Source: an uncultured Catenibacterium sp. (GTDB lineage: Bacteria; Bacillota_I; Bacilli_A; Erysipelotrichales; Coprobacillaceae). Taken from it: a stretch of DNA of 8,384 bases. Shown here piece after piece: positions 6,629-8,384 of this stretch. The notes below the pieces were generated by a model that worked only from the letters and a program-made list of their open reading frames with translations, was not told the origin of the DNA and did not search any database. The first letter of the stretch is position 1. Each line of letters starts with the position of its first letter. The stretch spans positions 1 to 8,384 of the forward strand of contig NZ_CAAFOM010000153.1 in assembly GCF_900764565.1 (NCBI RefSeq), read 5' to 3'. Both the position numbers and the translations under genes were made by a program.

Positions 6629-7858
6629 TTAGAATAAAGATAGTTTTTCGTTTGTTTTCTGGTGTTCTCTAATGTATTTACTCCATTTAATATAACCATA
6701 AGTTGTATTAGTGAAGTAACCAAGCTTAAGAATTAATAATACATACTGTCCAGATAAGATATTAATAATAGCTTCTAAAGCAGCACAGATATACCATGCA
6801 ATCCACTGTTCTCTTAATCTGAAGAAGATAAATAAACCATTCGCAATACCTACTGCAGAAGCACAGGCATCAATATAAATGATCCATGTTTCTAAAGTCT
6901 TATTTGTATAGAAATCAGTTGCGATATCTAAACCACTGATGAAATAACCAACAACGATAGTCCAAACAATGATACCTACAATAACAAGTACTTCCTGATA
7001 TCCTTTTAATTTTCTTACCATTGTCAATTCATCTTCTTCTTCATCTTTATGCTTAGACCAGTTGATATAACTGATGATATCAATTGGAAGCCAGAAGAAT
7101 AATGTAGTCACCATAGTCGCAAAACGATACATTAATACAACACACATTGCGATTTCCGCAATTTCTACGGCTACAGAGACTAAGAAGTTGTAACGAGACT
7201 GTTTAGAAATGAGTAATTCACATAAAATATTTAAGAATGTATCTAATAGATACAATAACATGATTACAATACCATTTACACCATTTGCACTTTCTTCTGG
7301 GAAAGCAACAGCGAAAATAGTAGCGAGTACCATGATAGACATGAACCAGCTCTTTTCATATGTTGTAAACTGTTTAGAGAATAACAACATTAAAGCCAAT
7401 GATAAGCTTAAAATAAATAAAGAAGATGCAAGGTTAAAGATAGAGATAGTCTTATTTGCCATTAGCTGCTTATAAGAATGCTTAACTTCTTTCTGACTCA
7501 CATCTTTGTGATCAAAGTATAAGTCAGTTCCATTACTTGTCTTGAATTCATAAGCAGTAATAGTCTTATTCTTTAACTGTGTATAATCTTCATAAGAATA
7601 AGAAACAACAAGCTGTTTGTCACCTTTACTATATGTAACATCACATACTGTGTTGTCTGAATCATAGTCTTCATCCTGTGTATTTCTTTTCATCACAATG
7701 CTTTGTACATAATCCACTTTACCAGGATTAGAATGTACTTCTTTAAGACCTACACAAAGAGAAATAATTGAACCTAATACTAATGCAATGAGAACAATAA
7801 TTTCAGCTGTTCTTAATTTCTTTCTAGGTTCGATGTTGTTTTTAAAAAATTGAATCAT
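6629..7858 (-). CDS. PnuC-like vitamin/nicotinamide riboside transporter with extra N-terminal extracytoplasmic domain
   Basis: A 409-residue membrane protein. The C-terminal part (about 165-395) looks like a PnuC transporter: several hydrophobic helices, then a region with REQWIAWYI (349-357) and, in the last helix, YFTNTTYGYIKWSKY (381-395), typical of the family. PnuC proteins carry nicotinamide riboside or related vitamins inward by facilitated diffusion, with trapping by intracellular phosphorylation. PnuC is usually about 200-260 residues. Here roughly 135 residues precede the core: a helix at about 19-38, a polar, probably beta-rich segment at about 39-135 expected outside the cell, and a second helix at about 137-160. 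A charged loop (KHKDEEEDE, 269-277) splits the core. The substrate cannot be read from sequence. AGGGGAG stands 8 bases before the ATG. No clear terminator separates it from the efp promoter, so some read-through into efp is possible. Confidence 0.75.
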   Translation of the reverse strand: MIQFFKNNIEPRKKLRTAEIIVLIALVLGSIISLCVGLKEVHSNPGKVDYVQSIVMKRNTQDEDYDSDNTVCDVTYSKGDKQLVVSYSYEDYTQLKNKTITAYEFKTSNGTDLYFDHKDVSQKEVKHSYKQLMANKTISIFNLASSLFILSLSLALMLLFSKQFTTYEKSWFMSIMVLATIFAVAFPEESANGVNGIVIMLLYLLDTFLNILCELLISKQSRYNFLVSVAVEIAEIAMCVVLMYRFATMVTTLFFWLPIDIISYINWSKHKDEEEDELTMVRKLKGYQEVLVIVGIIVWTIVVGYFISGLDIATDFYTNKTLETWIIYIDACASAVGIANGLFIFFRLREQWIAWYICAALEAIINILSGQYVLLILKLGYFTNTTYGYIKWSKYIREHQKTNEKLSLF

Positions 7859-7887
7859 ACTACAAACTCCCCTTAAATTTTAAAATC

Positions 7888-7905
7888 AGTATTTAAAAAA
7901 ATACT
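7888..7905. repeat. Operator-like inverted repeat AGTATTT-N4-AAATACT before the PnuC-like gene
   Basis: Perfect 7-base arms (7888-7894 and 7899-7905) around four A. It lies over the predicted transcription start, just downstream of the TATAAT box, which is a position for repression. It is unlikely to be a terminator for the upstream HTH gene, because the stem has only one G-C pair and no T-run follows. Confidence 0.4.
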
Positions 7906-7910
7906 TCACA

Positions 7911-7939
7911 ATTATAATAAATAATCACTTAAAATGGTA
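7911..7939 (-). promoter_or_regulatory. Probable promoter of the PnuC-like gene
   Basis: A consensus TATAAT is at 7911-7916 on the minus strand. The 17-base-spaced -35 position (7934-7939, TACCAT) is poor, so an activator may be needed. The predicted start is near 7904 and the leader about 46 bases, which seems too short for most riboswitches. Confidence 0.45.
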
Positions 7940-7955
7940 GGTCTTTTTGTAAAGT

Positions 7956-8303
7956 TTAGTGTATTTCTTTCAACATTTCTTCTGGTGTAATATCAAATAG
8001 ATTTGCAAGCGCTATAAGATTAGTCGTACTTGGATCAGATGAACCATTCTCCCATTTAGAGACTGCCTGTCTAGATACACCTAGTGTTTCTGCCACAAAT
8101 TCCTGAGTCATCTGACATTCCATGCGATGTTTTTTTATGACTTCACCAAGTGTCTTTGCATATTCCTGTTTCTCTTTGCGTACTGGTTCAGATTTAATAT
8201 ATTTTCTTAGTGCGATAATTAATAAGTACACTACATAGATGATGCCACCCCAGATAATAAGTGCAGGTATAAGCACTAATAATAACATCAATGAATTTGT
8301 CAT
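7956..8303 (-). CDS. Membrane-anchored XRE-family helix-turn-helix protein
   Basis: A 115-residue protein with one hydrophobic helix at the N-terminus (about 5-32) followed by a basic segment (ALRKYIK) and then an XRE/Cro-type HTH domain (about 52-112). The recognition region GVSRQAVSKWENGSSDPS (75-92) is typical. The charge pattern predicts the N-terminus outside and the HTH in the cytoplasm, so this would be a DNA-binding protein tethered to the membrane. Most similar small Firmicute proteins carry the HTH first. The true start is the ATG at 8303, 8-9 bases after AGGAGG; an in-frame GTG 18 bases upstream lies directly against that site and would add MRREIK encoded by the site itself. About 100 bases downstream is the PnuC-like gene on the same strand. 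Its targets are unknown. Autoregulation through the upstream repeat cluster is possible. Confidence 0.85.
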   Translation of the reverse strand: MTNSLMLLLVLIPALIIWGGIIYVVYLLIIALRKYIKSEPVRKEKQEYAKTLGEVIKKHRMECQMTQEFVAETLGVSRQAVSKWENGSSDPSTTNLIALANLFDITPEEMLKEIH

Positions 8304-8311
8304 TTTGATTT

Positions 8312-8318
8312 CCCTCCT
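8312..8318 (-). promoter_or_regulatory. Ribosome-binding site that sets the HTH gene start
   Basis: AGGAGGG on the minus strand, 8 bases before the ATG at 8303. It is the strongest Shine-Dalgarno match in the window and excludes the upstream GTG as start. Confidence 0.85.
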
Positions 8319-8343
8319 CACTTCAAATATAGCTTAATATGGC

Positions 8344-8372
8344 TAGTTGCGCTATCAACTATCAAGCAACTA
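8344..8372. promoter_or_regulatory. TAGTTG/CAACTA repeat cluster, candidate operator of the HTH gene
   Basis: The hexamer occurs three times: TAGTTG at 8344-8349, and CAACTA at 8356-8361 and 8367-8372. The first two form TAGTTG-N6-CAACTA. The first and third, each with one more base (TAGTTGC, GCAACTA), form a longer repeat with a 15-base centre. The two CAACTA copies are 11 bases apart, about one helical turn. CTATCAA is also repeated in tandem at 8352-8358 and 8359-8365. A TTGATA on the minus strand (8353-8358) could be a -35 box, but no well-spaced -10 was found. Confidence 0.5.
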
Positions 8373-8384
8373 AAATAATTATTA

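Noticed and set aside
7859..7955. Riboswitch (for example NAD-type) upstream of the PnuC-like gene
   Set aside because: The likely leader is only about 46 bases, very AT-rich, and shows no conserved stems that I can recognise.
8319..8321. GTG as start of the HTH gene, giving a 121-residue protein
   Set aside because: The added codons are the Shine-Dalgarno sequence itself. The ATG at 8303 has ideal spacing.

Overview
The window is AT-rich, with strong Shine-Dalgarno sites, sigma-A-type promoters and a Bacillus-type EF-P loop. This points to a low-GC, Gram-positive, probably anaerobic Firmicute. An Erysipelotrichia-like gut bacterium is my best guess from overall protein character, but that is inference only. 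There are seven convincing complete genes. I see no RNA gene, mobile element, CRISPR array or long gene-free stretch.

Layout. Bases 54-3749 (minus strand) hold a tight three-gene operon in the order hypB, a large iron-sulfur flavoprotein, hypA. The gaps are 4 and 2 bases, and a recognisable promoter lies at 3771-3799. HypA and HypB deliver nickel to metalloenzymes. The protein between them fuses a winged-helix-like N-terminus, a cysteine-rich CxCR domain, a ferredoxin domain, a GltD-like FAD/NAD(P) module and a C-terminal ferredoxin. No nickel enzyme and no other hyp gene is visible. A 179-base divergent intergenic region separates this operon from a plus-strand gene (3929-5182) for a PLP enzyme of the methionine gamma-lyase-like / 'aluminium resistance' family. 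That gene ends in a strong intrinsic terminator at 5187-5221.

Bases 5220-8303 are all minus strand. In transcription order they hold a small membrane-anchored XRE-type HTH protein (7956-8303), a PnuC-like transporter with an extra N-terminal extracytoplasmic domain (6629-7858), translation factor EF-P (5987-6544) and a FabG-like short-chain dehydrogenase (5220-5966). For efp and the HTH gene the in-frame GTG furthest upstream overlaps the Shine-Dalgarno site, so the true starts are the downstream ATGs.

The most interesting points are these. (1) The SDR directly follows efp. In Bacillus subtilis the EF-P lysine modification needs a FabG-like SDR (YmfI), so this SDR may be an EF-P-modifying reductase linked to its substrate gene. 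(2) The SDR has no ordinary ribosome-binding site, and its ATG sits just behind a hairpin plus T-run that overlaps the end of efp. (3) The hypB / flavoprotein / hypA operon lacks any visible nickel enzyme. (4) The PnuC-like protein carries an unusual N-terminal fusion. (5) Several promoters carry operator-like inverted repeats, the clearest being a TAGTTG/CAACTA cluster upstream of the HTH gene.
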